Below, one piece after another: positions 16,229-23,902 of a stretch of 64,000 nt of DNA; position 1 is the first letter of the stretch, and the number at the start of each line of letters is the position of its first letter. Origin of the DNA: Pseudomonadota bacterium (lineage in GTDB: Bacteria; Pseudomonadota; Alphaproteobacteria; Caulobacterales; Caulobacteraceae); contig JAIUNU010000002.1 in the NCBI GenBank assembly GCA_020161365.1, positions 248,001 through 312,000 of the forward strand. The letters are read 5' to 3'. A model generated the notes under the pieces. The model worked only from the letters and a program-made list of their open reading frames with translations, did not search any database and had not been told where the DNA came from. A program made the translations under genes and the position numbers.

Positions 16229-16677
16229 TTGCCTGCCAACACTCCAATGAGAACCACGGCGCCGGCGATGCAGCCGTAGAACGCCGCGACCGACCAACTC
16301 ACAATCGCGCTGATGTAGCCGCTCGCATCCGCTCTCGGCCGCTCGATCGCCATGTCTTCGGCCTCCGACAGGCGGCGCCGCGCCGTGGCGGCGTAGAGGC
16401 GGCGAAAGTCCCGCTCCATCCGTAGATAGCCGGCGTCGCACATCGCGAAGAGCGCCACGAGCACTAGGAGCCACAAAGCGCGTACGCCGAGCGCTTCACC
16501 TTGAACCGCCAGGATCGCAGCGGTGCCGGTGATACAGAATCCCTTGAGTGCCGCCGAATTGGCGCTCATCCGGCCGACGATGCCTTGAATCATCTGTAGG
16601 TGAGCCGCCCGAAGGGTCGCGAGGGCCTCGGGCGAGAGCCCTGTAGCGGTAGCTGAACTTTGCTTAGCGGTGCTCAA
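16225..16677 (-). CDS. Small three-TM membrane protein of the TIR island
   Basis: 150 residues from a TTG at 16677; no better start is seen. An amphipathic N-terminal helix contains HLQMIQGIVGRMSANSAALK. Three hydrophobic segments follow at about 45-61 (FCITGTAAILAVQGEAL), 69-87 (LWLLVLVALFAMCDAGYL) and 122-147. The motif DAGYLRMERDFRRLYAATAR follows TM2. This shape and motif are what I expect of small membrane proteins encoded next to MTH538-type TIR proteins, and could be a pore-forming effector. The ATGA overlap with the TIR gene makes a coupled pair. The effector role is inference. Confidence 0.7.
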   Translation of the reverse strand: MSTAKQSSATATGLSPEALATLRAAHLQMIQGIVGRMSANSAALKGFCITGTAAILAVQGEALGVRALWLLVLVALFAMCDAGYLRMERDFRRLYAATARRRLSEAEDMAIERPRADASGYISAIVSWSVAAFYGCIAGAVVLIGVLAGK

Positions 16678-16866
16678 GCCCGGCAGCGTCCATTTATACG
16701 CGACCGAATCGGCTTCCGGACCGCAACAAATAGATTAGCACTTTTGGAACATCTTGCGAACTCGCCCGCCGGCTGCACCGGGGGAGGTGAACGGCACTCA
16801 TCGTCTTGGGGCAAGACGCTGAGGCAAATGTACGGGTGCGCCCCGAACCCGCCTTCCGCCCCCCCC
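16678..16866. other. Gap upstream of the TIR island; possible minus-strand promoter
   Basis: The stretch between the island and the first halogenase is the likely promoter region of the island. On the minus strand a GTATAAATGG lies about 15 nt before the TTG start. If it is a -10 element, the transcript would be almost leaderless. No coding frame with family features is seen here. Confidence 0.3.
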
Positions 16867-18417
16867 CTACGCCACCGCCCCAAACGGCGCCACCACCGCC
16901 TCCGGCTTCGGCGCCGGGCAGTGCTTCTCCAAAAACTCCCCATGGCTCGGCAAGCCCGCGACCTGGGCCGCCAGGATTGGGGCGGACTGGTCCAGGGTCT
17001 GGGTGATGACCTCATAGGGCACGGTGTCGACCAGTTGCTGGTAGCGGCGCGGGCGCACGCCCATGCCCTCCATCACCGACTGCCAGGACGGGTTGCGGAA
17101 CATGTCGTCGACGCCCTCGCGCAGCACGCCCTGGGCCTGGAACAGGGCCATGCGCGCCTTCAGGGTGTCGGGGATCGGGGCGTTGCGGACGTCGCGCCAG
17201 AACGGGGTGTCGTCGCGCTGGGTCGTGCAGTAGTGCAGCACGATGAAGTCGCGGATCTCCTCGTAGTCGGCGGTCATGCGGCGGTTGTACTCGGCCGCCA
17301 GGGCCGGGTCGAAGTCGCGGTCGGGCATGAACCGCAGCAGGAAGTCCATGCCGCGATAGATGAGGTGCAGGGCTGTCGACTCCAGCGGCTCGATGAAGCC
17401 GCCGGCCAGGCCCACGGCGACGACGTTCTTGTCCCACAGGCGCCGGCGCATGCCGGTCTTGAACGCGATGAACATGGGGTTCATCAGCATCTGGCCCTCG
17501 ACGTTCTTGACCAGGGTGGCGCGGGCCTCGTCGTCGCTGAGGTGGCGTGAGCTGAAGACGTAGCCGTTGCCGGCCCGGTGCTGCAGCGGGATGCGCCAGC
17601 GCCAGCCGGCGTCCTCGGCCTTGGAGACGGTATAGGGGTGCGGCGCGCCGACATTTTCGGTCTGCACCACGACGGCGCGGTCGCACAGCAGCATGTCCGA
17701 CCAGTCGTTGAACGGCACGTCCAGAGTCTTGCCGATCAGCAGCGAGCGGAAGCCGGTGCAGTCGATGAAGAGGTCACCCTCGACCTCGCGGCCGTCCTTC
17801 ATGACCACCTTGGCGACCGAGCCGTCGGGGTGGGTGACCACTTCGGTGACGATGCCCTCGGTGCGCTTGACGCCGCGGGCCTCGGCGTAGTCGCGCAGGA
17901 ACTTGGCCACCAGGCGCGCGTCGACATGCAGGGCGTAGCTGGCGCCGGCGATCAGGGTGCGCTGGGCCTTGATGGGCGGGATGAACTTCCACTGGTCGGC
18001 CATCACCGTGCCGGGCGCGAAGTCCTGCAGGTTCGAGGGGTGGCCGTTGGCCTTGGCGCGCAGCCAGCACTGGTAGAACTCGTGCGGGCCGATCGGGCCG
18101 CCGATGGCGCCGAAGGGATGGTAGTAGCGCTGGCCCTTCTGCTTCCAGTCCTCGAAGCGGATGCCCAGCTTGAAGCTGGCCTGGGTGGCCTGGATGAACG
18201 CGCGCTCGTCGACGCCCAGGCTGGCCAGCAGCTGCAGGAACGGCGGGATGGTCGACTCCCCCACCCCGATGGTGCCGATCTCCTCGGACTCGACCAGCTC
18301 GACCGCGCAGCCGCCGTTCTGGAAGTAGTGGCTGAGCATCGCCGCCGAAATCCAGCCGGCCGAGCCGCCGCCGACGATGACGATCTTGCGAAGTGCGTTG
18401 GGGTGGGTGGTGGTCAT
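16867..18417 (-). CDS. Flavin-dependent tryptophan halogenase family protein (1)
   Basis: 516 residues. The N-terminal FAD motif is GGGSAGW (residues 16-22). The halogenase-specific lysine aligns at Lys83 (QASFKLGIRF, equivalent to Lys79 of PrnA). The WxWxIP signature is intact (GWRWRIPLQHR) and the catalytic-Glu segment is present (GFIEPLESTALHLIYRGMD). By family knowledge the enzyme uses FADH2, O2 and halide to form hypohalous acid or a lysine haloamine. Many proteobacterial members next to TonB receptors have no proven substrate, and a natural Trp substrate is doubtful. It is 9 bp downstream of a second copy and part of the TonB/GH3 locus. Confidence 0.9.
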   Translation of the reverse strand: MTTTHPNALRKIVIVGGGSAGWISAAMLSHYFQNGGCAVELVESEEIGTIGVGESTIPPFLQLLASLGVDERAFIQATQASFKLGIRFEDWKQKGQRYYHPFGAIGGPIGPHEFYQCWLRAKANGHPSNLQDFAPGTVMADQWKFIPPIKAQRTLIAGASYALHVDARLVAKFLRDYAEARGVKRTEGIVTEVVTHPDGSVAKVVMKDGREVEGDLFIDCTGFRSLLIGKTLDVPFNDWSDMLLCDRAVVVQTENVGAPHPYTVSKAEDAGWRWRIPLQHRAGNGYVFSSRHLSDDEARATLVKNVEGQMLMNPMFIAFKTGMRRRLWDKNVVAVGLAGGFIEPLESTALHLIYRGMDFLLRFMPDRDFDPALAAEYNRRMTADYEEIRDFIVLHYCTTQRDDTPFWRDVRNAPIPDTLKARMALFQAQGVLREGVDDMFRNPSWQSVMEGMGVRPRRYQQLVDTVPYEVITQTLDQSAPILAAQVAGLPSHGEFLEKHCPAPKPEAVVAPFGAVA

Positions 18418-18426
18418 GGTCTTGTC

Positions 18427-19959
18427 CTACTCCGCCGCGCTGGGCGCCGAGACCGGCGCGGGCCGACAATACTGATCCAGGAACGCCTGGTGCGGCGGGG
18501 CCGAGGCGACGACCTCGCGCACGGCCTTGCGCATTTCCGACAAGGGGGCGCTCAGCGCCTTGGGATCGACGCCGTCAAGGCTGGGGTCGACCGCCTGCGG
18601 CAACATCTCAAAGCCCGCATAGATCGCCATCCAGCTGGGCGGGGCGAACATCTCCCAGCGGTAGCGCACGAAGTGGCCACGCCCCACGAAGAGGTCGATC
18701 TTGCGCTGAAGCGTGTCGGGCAAGGTCACGGCGTTGCAGTCGCGCCAGAAGGCGGTGTCGCCCCGCTTGTTGGCCCAGTAGTGCAGGATGATGAAGTCGC
18801 GCACGCGCTCCATCTCGCGGCGGGACCAGTCGTTGAACTCGTCCGCCAGCTCGGGCGCGACGTCGCGGTCCGGGAACAGCGCCTTGATCTTCTCGATGCC
18901 CGTCTCGATCAGCGCGATCGAGGTGCTCTCCAGCGGCTCGAGGAAGCCGGACGCCAGGCCCAGCGCGATGACGTTCTTGTTCCAGACCTGCTTGCGACGG
19001 CCGGGGTTGAAACGGATCAGGCGCGGTTCGTGCAGCAGCGGATCGGGCACGGCGGCCTTCAGCTCGGCCAGGGCGTCTTCGTCGCGGATGTGGCGCGAGG
19101 AGAAGACATAGCCGTTGCCGTAGCGGTGCTGCAGCGGGATGCGCCAGCGCCAGCCGGCGCTGTGGGCGGTGACGTCGGTATAGGGCGGCGGGTCGCCCTG
19201 CCCTTCGCTCTGCACGGCCCAGGCGCGGTCGCAGAACAGAAGGTCGCTCCACGACTCGTAGCCGGTGTGCAGGGCCTCCTCGATCAACAGGCCCCGGAAG
19301 CCCGAGCAGTCGATGAAGAGATCGCCCTCGACGGTCTCGCCGTTCTCCAGGTCCAGCGAGGCGACGAAGCCGTCCGCGGGGCGGAGGTTGACCTTGGTGA
19401 TCTTGCCCTCGATGCGGCGCACGCCGTTGTCCTCGGCCACCCGGCGCATCAGCTGGGCGAAGAGGCTGGCGTCGAAGTGCAGGGCCCAGTCGAAGACCGA
19501 CAGGGTCGAGGTCGGGTTGCGCGGCGGGGCCATGAACTTGCCGGCGGCGGCCAGGGACGCGCCCAGCGAATAGTCGGCGATGTCGGTCGGTTCGCCCGCC
19601 TGGGCGAGCTTGCGCCAATAGTGGTGGAACGGAACGCCCCGCAGGTCCTGGCCGAAATGGCCGAAGGGGTGGATGAAGGACTGGCCCTCGCGCAGCCAGC
19701 CGTTGAAGCGGATGCCCAGCTTGCAGGTCGCTTGCGTGGCCCGCATCACCTCGATGTCGGACAGGCCCAGCTGCTGGTAGAAGCCGCGAATGGTGGGGAT
19801 CGTCGCCTCGCCGACGCCGACCGTGCCGATCTCGGCGCTTTCGACCAGCGTGATCTCCAGCGGACCGCCGTGGAAATGCCGGCGCAGGGCCGCAGCCGCC
19901 ATCCAGCCGGCTGTACCGCCGCCGACGATCACCAGCTTGCGGATCCGATGGTCCTGCAT
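18427..19959 (-). CDS. Flavin-dependent tryptophan halogenase family protein (2)
   Basis: 510 residues. It shares all hallmarks with its neighbour: GGGTAGW at residues 13-19, catalytic Lys80 in TQATCKLGIRF, GWRWRIPLQHR, and GFLEPLESTSIALIETGIEK. The two proteins are clearly related but well diverged, so the pair looks like an old duplication with separate specificities. A flavin reductase partner is not encoded nearby. It lies downstream of the TonB receptor but a strong terminator hairpin stands between them. It probably shares a transcript with the first halogenase (9 bp apart). Confidence 0.9.
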   Translation of the reverse strand: MQDHRIRKLVIVGGGTAGWMAAAALRRHFHGGPLEITLVESAEIGTVGVGEATIPTIRGFYQQLGLSDIEVMRATQATCKLGIRFNGWLREGQSFIHPFGHFGQDLRGVPFHHYWRKLAQAGEPTDIADYSLGASLAAAGKFMAPPRNPTSTLSVFDWALHFDASLFAQLMRRVAEDNGVRRIEGKITKVNLRPADGFVASLDLENGETVEGDLFIDCSGFRGLLIEEALHTGYESWSDLLFCDRAWAVQSEGQGDPPPYTDVTAHSAGWRWRIPLQHRYGNGYVFSSRHIRDEDALAELKAAVPDPLLHEPRLIRFNPGRRKQVWNKNVIALGLASGFLEPLESTSIALIETGIEKIKALFPDRDVAPELADEFNDWSRREMERVRDFIILHYWANKRGDTAFWRDCNAVTLPDTLQRKIDLFVGRGHFVRYRWEMFAPPSWMAIYAGFEMLPQAVDPSLDGVDPKALSAPLSEMRKAVREVVASAPPHQAFLDQYCRPAPVSAPSAAE

Positions 19960-20040
19960 AGTCGCTCCCGGTTCCGGCTCTGTGTCCGGCTTGTCTTCAG
20001 GCTAACGGTTGCCGCCCGAACCGGACAGGCGCCGTCTCCC

Positions 20041-20075
20041 TAAAAAATTGGCCGCCGTGGAGAACCACGGCGGCC
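20041..20075 (-). terminator. Intrinsic terminator after the TonB receptor gene
   Basis: On the minus strand GGCCGCCGTGG and CCACGGCGGCC form a perfect 11-bp stem with a 4-nt loop, followed by AATTTTTTA. It lies 65 bp after the receptor stop and before the halogenase genes, so halogenase expression would depend on read-through or its own promoter. Confidence 0.9.
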
Positions 20076-20095
20076 GCAGGAGGTGAGAGGGGGGA

Positions 20096-20124
20096 GGCTA
20101 GAGCGTGGCCGCCACGCTCTAGCC
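20096..20124. repeat. Perfect 14-bp inverted repeat with 1-nt centre
   Basis: GGCTAGAGCGTGGC and GCCACGCTCTAGCC surround a single C. It is related to the AGAGCGTG/CACGCTCT arms at 57702-57750. Because the loop is too short for an RNA hairpin, the RNA would open a few pairs; as DNA it is a strong palindrome. It sits between the receptor stop and its terminator. Confidence 0.7.
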
Positions 20125-20139
20125 GGCTTCAGGTCGAGC

Positions 20140-23100
20140 CTACCAGCGCGCCCGGACGCCCAGCGTGTAGCGGGGCTCGAACTCGTTCTGGTTGGCGTAC
20201 TGGGTCTGGCCCTTGGCGAAGCGGAGGTAGTAGTCCTCGATCTCGCCGGTGACGTTCGACCCGTTGAAGTAGACCGTGACGTTGTCGCGAACGTTGTAGC
20301 TGACGTTCACGTCCACATAGCCGGTGGCCTTCTGCATGATCGGGATGACGGCGTTGCCGCCGCCGCCCATCGTGCCCGACAGGCGATCCGTGCGGTAGTT
20401 GTAGGCCACGCGGGCCTGCAGCTTGTCGTCCTGGTACCAGCCCACCAGGTTGAACTGGTGCTTGGAGTTGTCGAAGAACGGGATCTCGTCGCCGGCGAGG
20501 TCCAGACGGCTCTCGTGGCTGGGCGAGTAGGTGTAGTTGGTGTCCACACCGAAGTTCGAGATCACGCCCATGTCGGGCAGGACGTCGCTGAAGGCGACCT
20601 TGGCGCCGACTTCCAGACCCTTCACCGAACCGCCGTCGCCCTGGACGGGCAGGCTGACATTGACGGTGCGGCGGATAACGCCGTCCTGGTCGGGGAAGCG
20701 GCCCGTGGTGGTGCCGCCGGTCACGAAGCTGTCGATCTTCAGCTTGAAGGCCGAGATGTTCAGCATCGAGGCGCGACCGAAGTAGTACTCGATGGCGCCG
20801 TCGAAGTTCGAGGCCCGCCACGGATCCAGGTTCGGGTTGCCCGAAGCGCTCGCGCCGGTGACGCAGCGGACGTTCGGCAGGGCCGCGCCGCAGTCGGCGG
20901 TGAAGATCGACAGGCCGCCGCCGTAGTTGCCCAGATCCAGCGGTTGCATGGTCTTGGCGTAGGCGAAGCGGAACTTCCAGTTGTCGTTCAGGTCATAGAC
21001 CGCGTTCAGCGACGGCAGCCAGTCGGTGTACTTGCGCTTGCTGACCGAGTCGCCCGCGTCGGCGTTGGTGTCGCCGTAGTTGCGGGTGTCGCCCGTGAGG
21101 TTCTGCTTCACGTTCAGTTCGGTCTGGATCACGCGCAGGCCGAAGTCGCCGTGCAGGTTGCCGATCTCGAAGTTGGCCGCGCCGTAGGCGCTCTGCTCCT
21201 TCATGGTGACGTCATAGGTCTGGCCCGGGACGGTCACGCGGATGGCGCCGCCGAACACCTTCTTGTGGAAGGCTTCCGCGTCGTCGAAGTCGTGCGGATC
21301 GATGGCCCAGAAGCCCGGGATGCCCGAGGTGACGCCGCCCAGGTCATCGACCCAGATGGTGTTGTTGTAGGTCGAGAGCTTGGTCGGACGGTTGACCGTG
21401 TAGCCCTGGAACACCGGCTTGCCGGTGATCGGATCGGGCACGAACTCGCCGGCCTGGCACTGGTTCTGGCTCATGACGACGTCGATGGCCTTCCACTGGG
21501 CCTCGCAGCCGCCGGCCGGAACGGGCGAGCCATTGGCCTGCACCGCGCCCGGGACGCCGCCGTAGAAGCCCGAGAACAGGTGGAACTGCTCGACGCTGAC
21601 CGAACGGTCGCTCTGGCGAACGCCGGCGTCGATCTTGGTGATGAAGCCCAGGAACTTGTCGTCGAACTTGTAGTGGCCCTCGGCGCGGAACACGTTCATG
21701 TCCGAGCTGACTTCGTTATTGCCTTCGGACGAGAACGCGCCGATCGCGTAGCTGTCCTTGTTGGCCATGTAGTCCTTGAGCGACTTGCCCGCGCCCAGGC
21801 CGCCGGTGATCGCACGGTCGAAACCGCTCCACACCGGGTGATCGCCGCTGATGTTGTAGTGCAGCTGCGGGTTCTGGCCGTAACCCAGCGGGTTCGGGTT
21901 CAGGTAGCAGCCGCCGGCGCTGCCGACGACGGCGTTGCTGCGCTGCGCCGCCGGGTACTGGTCGCAGATGCCCTTCGGATAGAAGGTGCCGCGCGTGCGG
22001 TCGTTGGCGTCGCGGAACAGGTTGAAGCGGCCTGCGCCGTACTGCCAGTTCGACAGGTCGCCCTGCGCTTGGCCGTTCATGCTGAGGCGGTCGCCGCTGG
22101 CGCGGATGGCGCGGACTTCCGAGGTGAACGGACCGCCGTTGTCGTACTTCAGTTCGAGGTTGTAGTTCTTCGATTCCGACTTGGTGGTGCGGTTGACGGT
22201 GAACGAGTTCACCCACCAGGCGTCGATGTCGTACTCGTCGACGGCGGCCCAGGGGCGACCGTTGGCCGGGCTGTTGACGCCGGTGTTCTGGAACACGGTG
22301 GGCTTGGTCCAGACGCCGAACGCGCCGCCGTCCCAGCGGTTGGAGATGTTGATGCCGGCGCCACGATTGTACTCGTCGAGCTTGGCGTAGAAGCCTTCGG
22401 CGATCAGGGTGAAGCCTTCGCCCAGGTCGGCCTGGAACGAGGCGTTGACGCCCAGGCGCTTGCGCTCGACCACGCGATTGAAGCTTTCGAAGCCGTGCGG
22501 CGAGACGAAGTTGGTCGAGGCCGAGCCGCCCCAGTCGTTATTGCCCGACAGGCCGACGACGCCCGAGGAGTTGTTGCCGAGGTTCGACTTGCTGCCGGCG
22601 GCCGACAGCATCAGGCCGACGCGGTCGTTGCGCCAGTTCAGCACGCCGTTCAGCAGGTAGTCGTTTTCCTTGGTGCGCTCGCCGCGCTGGGCTTCGGCCG
22701 CGCCCGTGACCGTGAAGCCGTTCTTGAAGTCGAACGGACGACGGGTCTTCAGGTCCAGCGTGCCCGAGATGCCCGACAGGGCGTTGCGCGGGTTGGTCGA
22801 CTTGTAGACCAGCACCTGGTTCATCAGCTGCGAGGGCACATCCAGCAGGTTCGGCTGGGCCGAGCCCATGTTGCCGGCGCTGAGATACTGTTCGCCGTTC
22901 AGCAGGGTGATGACTTGGGCGAGACCGCGGATGTTGACGGTGGCGCCTTCGCCGGCGTTGCGCTGGATCTGCACGCCCGAGATGCGTTGCAGCGAGTCGG
23001 CGATGGTGACGTCCGGCAGCTTGCCGATATCTTCGGCCGAGATCGCGTCGACGATCGCGGCTTCCTTGCGCTTCAGATCAACCGATTTCAGTTGCGAGCC

Positions 23101-23253
23101 GCGAACGCCGGTGACGACGATTTCCTCGACTTGCGTGTCGCCGGCCGCCTGCTGGGCGAAGGCCCCGCTGGTCAGGGCCAGTTGCGACGCGCCGGCGACC
23201 AGCGCCAGCGTCAGTCCGCGCTTGAGCACGGATTTCCTTGCTTCCTGTGACAA
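20140..23253 (-). CDS. TonB-dependent outer-membrane receptor
   Basis: 1037 residues. Signal peptide (LTLALVAGASQLALTSGAFA), TonB box QVEEIVVTG near residue 41, then the plug domain (AISAEDIGKLPDVTIADSLQ, GVQIQRNAGEGATVNIRGL). The long beta-barrel ends in the aromatic residue TLGVRARW. Its size and plug belong to the large Caulobacter/Xanthomonas carbohydrate-type receptors. The start is a TTG at 23253 with GGGGAG 7 nt upstream; a GTG at 23229 is an alternative. It is divergent from lacI-type and GH3 genes, which suggests uptake of a beta-glucoside or plant-derived oligosaccharide. The exact ligand is unknown. Confidence 0.92.
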   Translation of the reverse strand: MSQEARKSVLKRGLTLALVAGASQLALTSGAFAQQAAGDTQVEEIVVTGVRGSQLKSVDLKRKEAAIVDAISAEDIGKLPDVTIADSLQRISGVQIQRNAGEGATVNIRGLAQVITLLNGEQYLSAGNMGSAQPNLLDVPSQLMNQVLVYKSTNPRNALSGISGTLDLKTRRPFDFKNGFTVTGAAEAQRGERTKENDYLLNGVLNWRNDRVGLMLSAAGSKSNLGNNSSGVVGLSGNNDWGGSASTNFVSPHGFESFNRVVERKRLGVNASFQADLGEGFTLIAEGFYAKLDEYNRGAGINISNRWDGGAFGVWTKPTVFQNTGVNSPANGRPWAAVDEYDIDAWWVNSFTVNRTTKSESKNYNLELKYDNGGPFTSEVRAIRASGDRLSMNGQAQGDLSNWQYGAGRFNLFRDANDRTRGTFYPKGICDQYPAAQRSNAVVGSAGGCYLNPNPLGYGQNPQLHYNISGDHPVWSGFDRAITGGLGAGKSLKDYMANKDSYAIGAFSSEGNNEVSSDMNVFRAEGHYKFDDKFLGFITKIDAGVRQSDRSVSVEQFHLFSGFYGGVPGAVQANGSPVPAGGCEAQWKAIDVVMSQNQCQAGEFVPDPITGKPVFQGYTVNRPTKLSTYNNTIWVDDLGGVTSGIPGFWAIDPHDFDDAEAFHKKVFGGAIRVTVPGQTYDVTMKEQSAYGAANFEIGNLHGDFGLRVIQTELNVKQNLTGDTRNYGDTNADAGDSVSKRKYTDWLPSLNAVYDLNDNWKFRFAYAKTMQPLDLGNYGGGLSIFTADCGAALPNVRCVTGASASGNPNLDPWRASNFDGAIEYYFGRASMLNISAFKLKIDSFVTGGTTTGRFPDQDGVIRRTVNVSLPVQGDGGSVKGLEVGAKVAFSDVLPDMGVISNFGVDTNYTYSPSHESRLDLAGDEIPFFDNSKHQFNLVGWYQDDKLQARVAYNYRTDRLSGTMGGGGNAVIPIMQKATGYVDVNVSYNVRDNVTVYFNGSNVTGEIEDYYLRFAKGQTQYANQNEFEPRYTLGVRARW

Positions 23254-23560
23254 TTGCTCGCTCCCCAGAGTAGATCTTTCTTATTGGCCGCTCGACCGCG
23301 CCTCGGGCCGCCGCTCTGTTGGCGGCTGACGAGACCCGGCGAGGCTTGGCTGGCTTGTCCAGGCGCTTGTCTTGCGACTGTCCAAAATCCTTCGGCGGCC
23401 CCGGCGCCCGGTCGTCCGATTCCGGCCCCGCGCCCTCCTCGAACGGCGTCACAATCCGTAAATGTCCCGGGCAAGTCAACAAGAATGTCAACGTTGTCAT
23501 TCCCGGCCCACAAGGGTTTCCGGCAGATGCGACGCGCCGCCAGGCCTTGGCCGACAACGA

Positions 23561-23574
23561 TGATAACGCTACCA
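23561..23574. promoter_or_regulatory. Candidate LacI-family operator
   Basis: TGATAACGCTACCA is an imperfect palindrome around a central CG, with TGnTAnC half-sites: the typical shape of a LacI-family operator. It lies in the shared region between the LacI-type regulator and the TonB receptor it most likely controls. Confidence 0.5.
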
Positions 23575-23717
23575 CTAATAGCGGAGCTTTGAGGATATTC
23601 ACTGTTTTTATTGTTCTTTTTTCTAACAGCTTGTAGGCGCAACACGTCTCCCAAGTGGGCCTGAACGCAGGGCGCGGACGCGACGCCCCATCACCCTCGA
23701 AGCGCTCGGAAACGACC

Positions 23718-23743
23718 ATCGGGACAGCGATAAATGTCCCGAT
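23718..23743. promoter_or_regulatory. 9-bp perfect inverted repeat in the divergent region
   Basis: ATCGGGACA and TGTCCCGAT flank GCGATAAA. The site is 160 bp upstream of the LacI gene. It may be a second regulator site or an RNA hairpin in the lacI leader. Confidence 0.4.
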
Positions 23744-23902
23744 AATTGTCCTACTTAACGTCCATTTTGACCCATTTTTGTCCCACGCCCATGACAGGCC
23801 GGACAACATCCACTATGACGTATGCCTATCGTCGTCTTGCGAGCGTCGCCTTTCGCTGGTGGGGTGCGCAAAGAAACGGGCGGCGAGCGGGCATGGAAAC
23901 CA

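Larger units (their letters stand above)
23254..23902. other. Divergent regulatory region between TonB receptor and LacI genes
   Basis: About 650 bp with no credible gene. It holds an AT-rich stretch (about 23555-23640), a LacI-type operator at 23561, a 9-bp inverted repeat at 23718-23743, and further GTCC-containing repeats near it. A long untranslated leader for one or both genes, or a small unannotated RNA, is possible; nothing proves either. Confidence 0.5.

Noticed and set aside
17578..20043. 821-residue plus-strand open frame across both halogenase genes
   Set aside because: It is a high-G+C antisense shadow; both minus-strand frames have complete halogenase motifs.
20083..23250. 1055-residue plus-strand open frame opposite the TonB receptor
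   Set aside because: It is the antisense of the receptor gene; the translation is Val/Gly/Ala/Arg-rich with no family motif, and the minus-strand frame has signal peptide, TonB box and barrel end.
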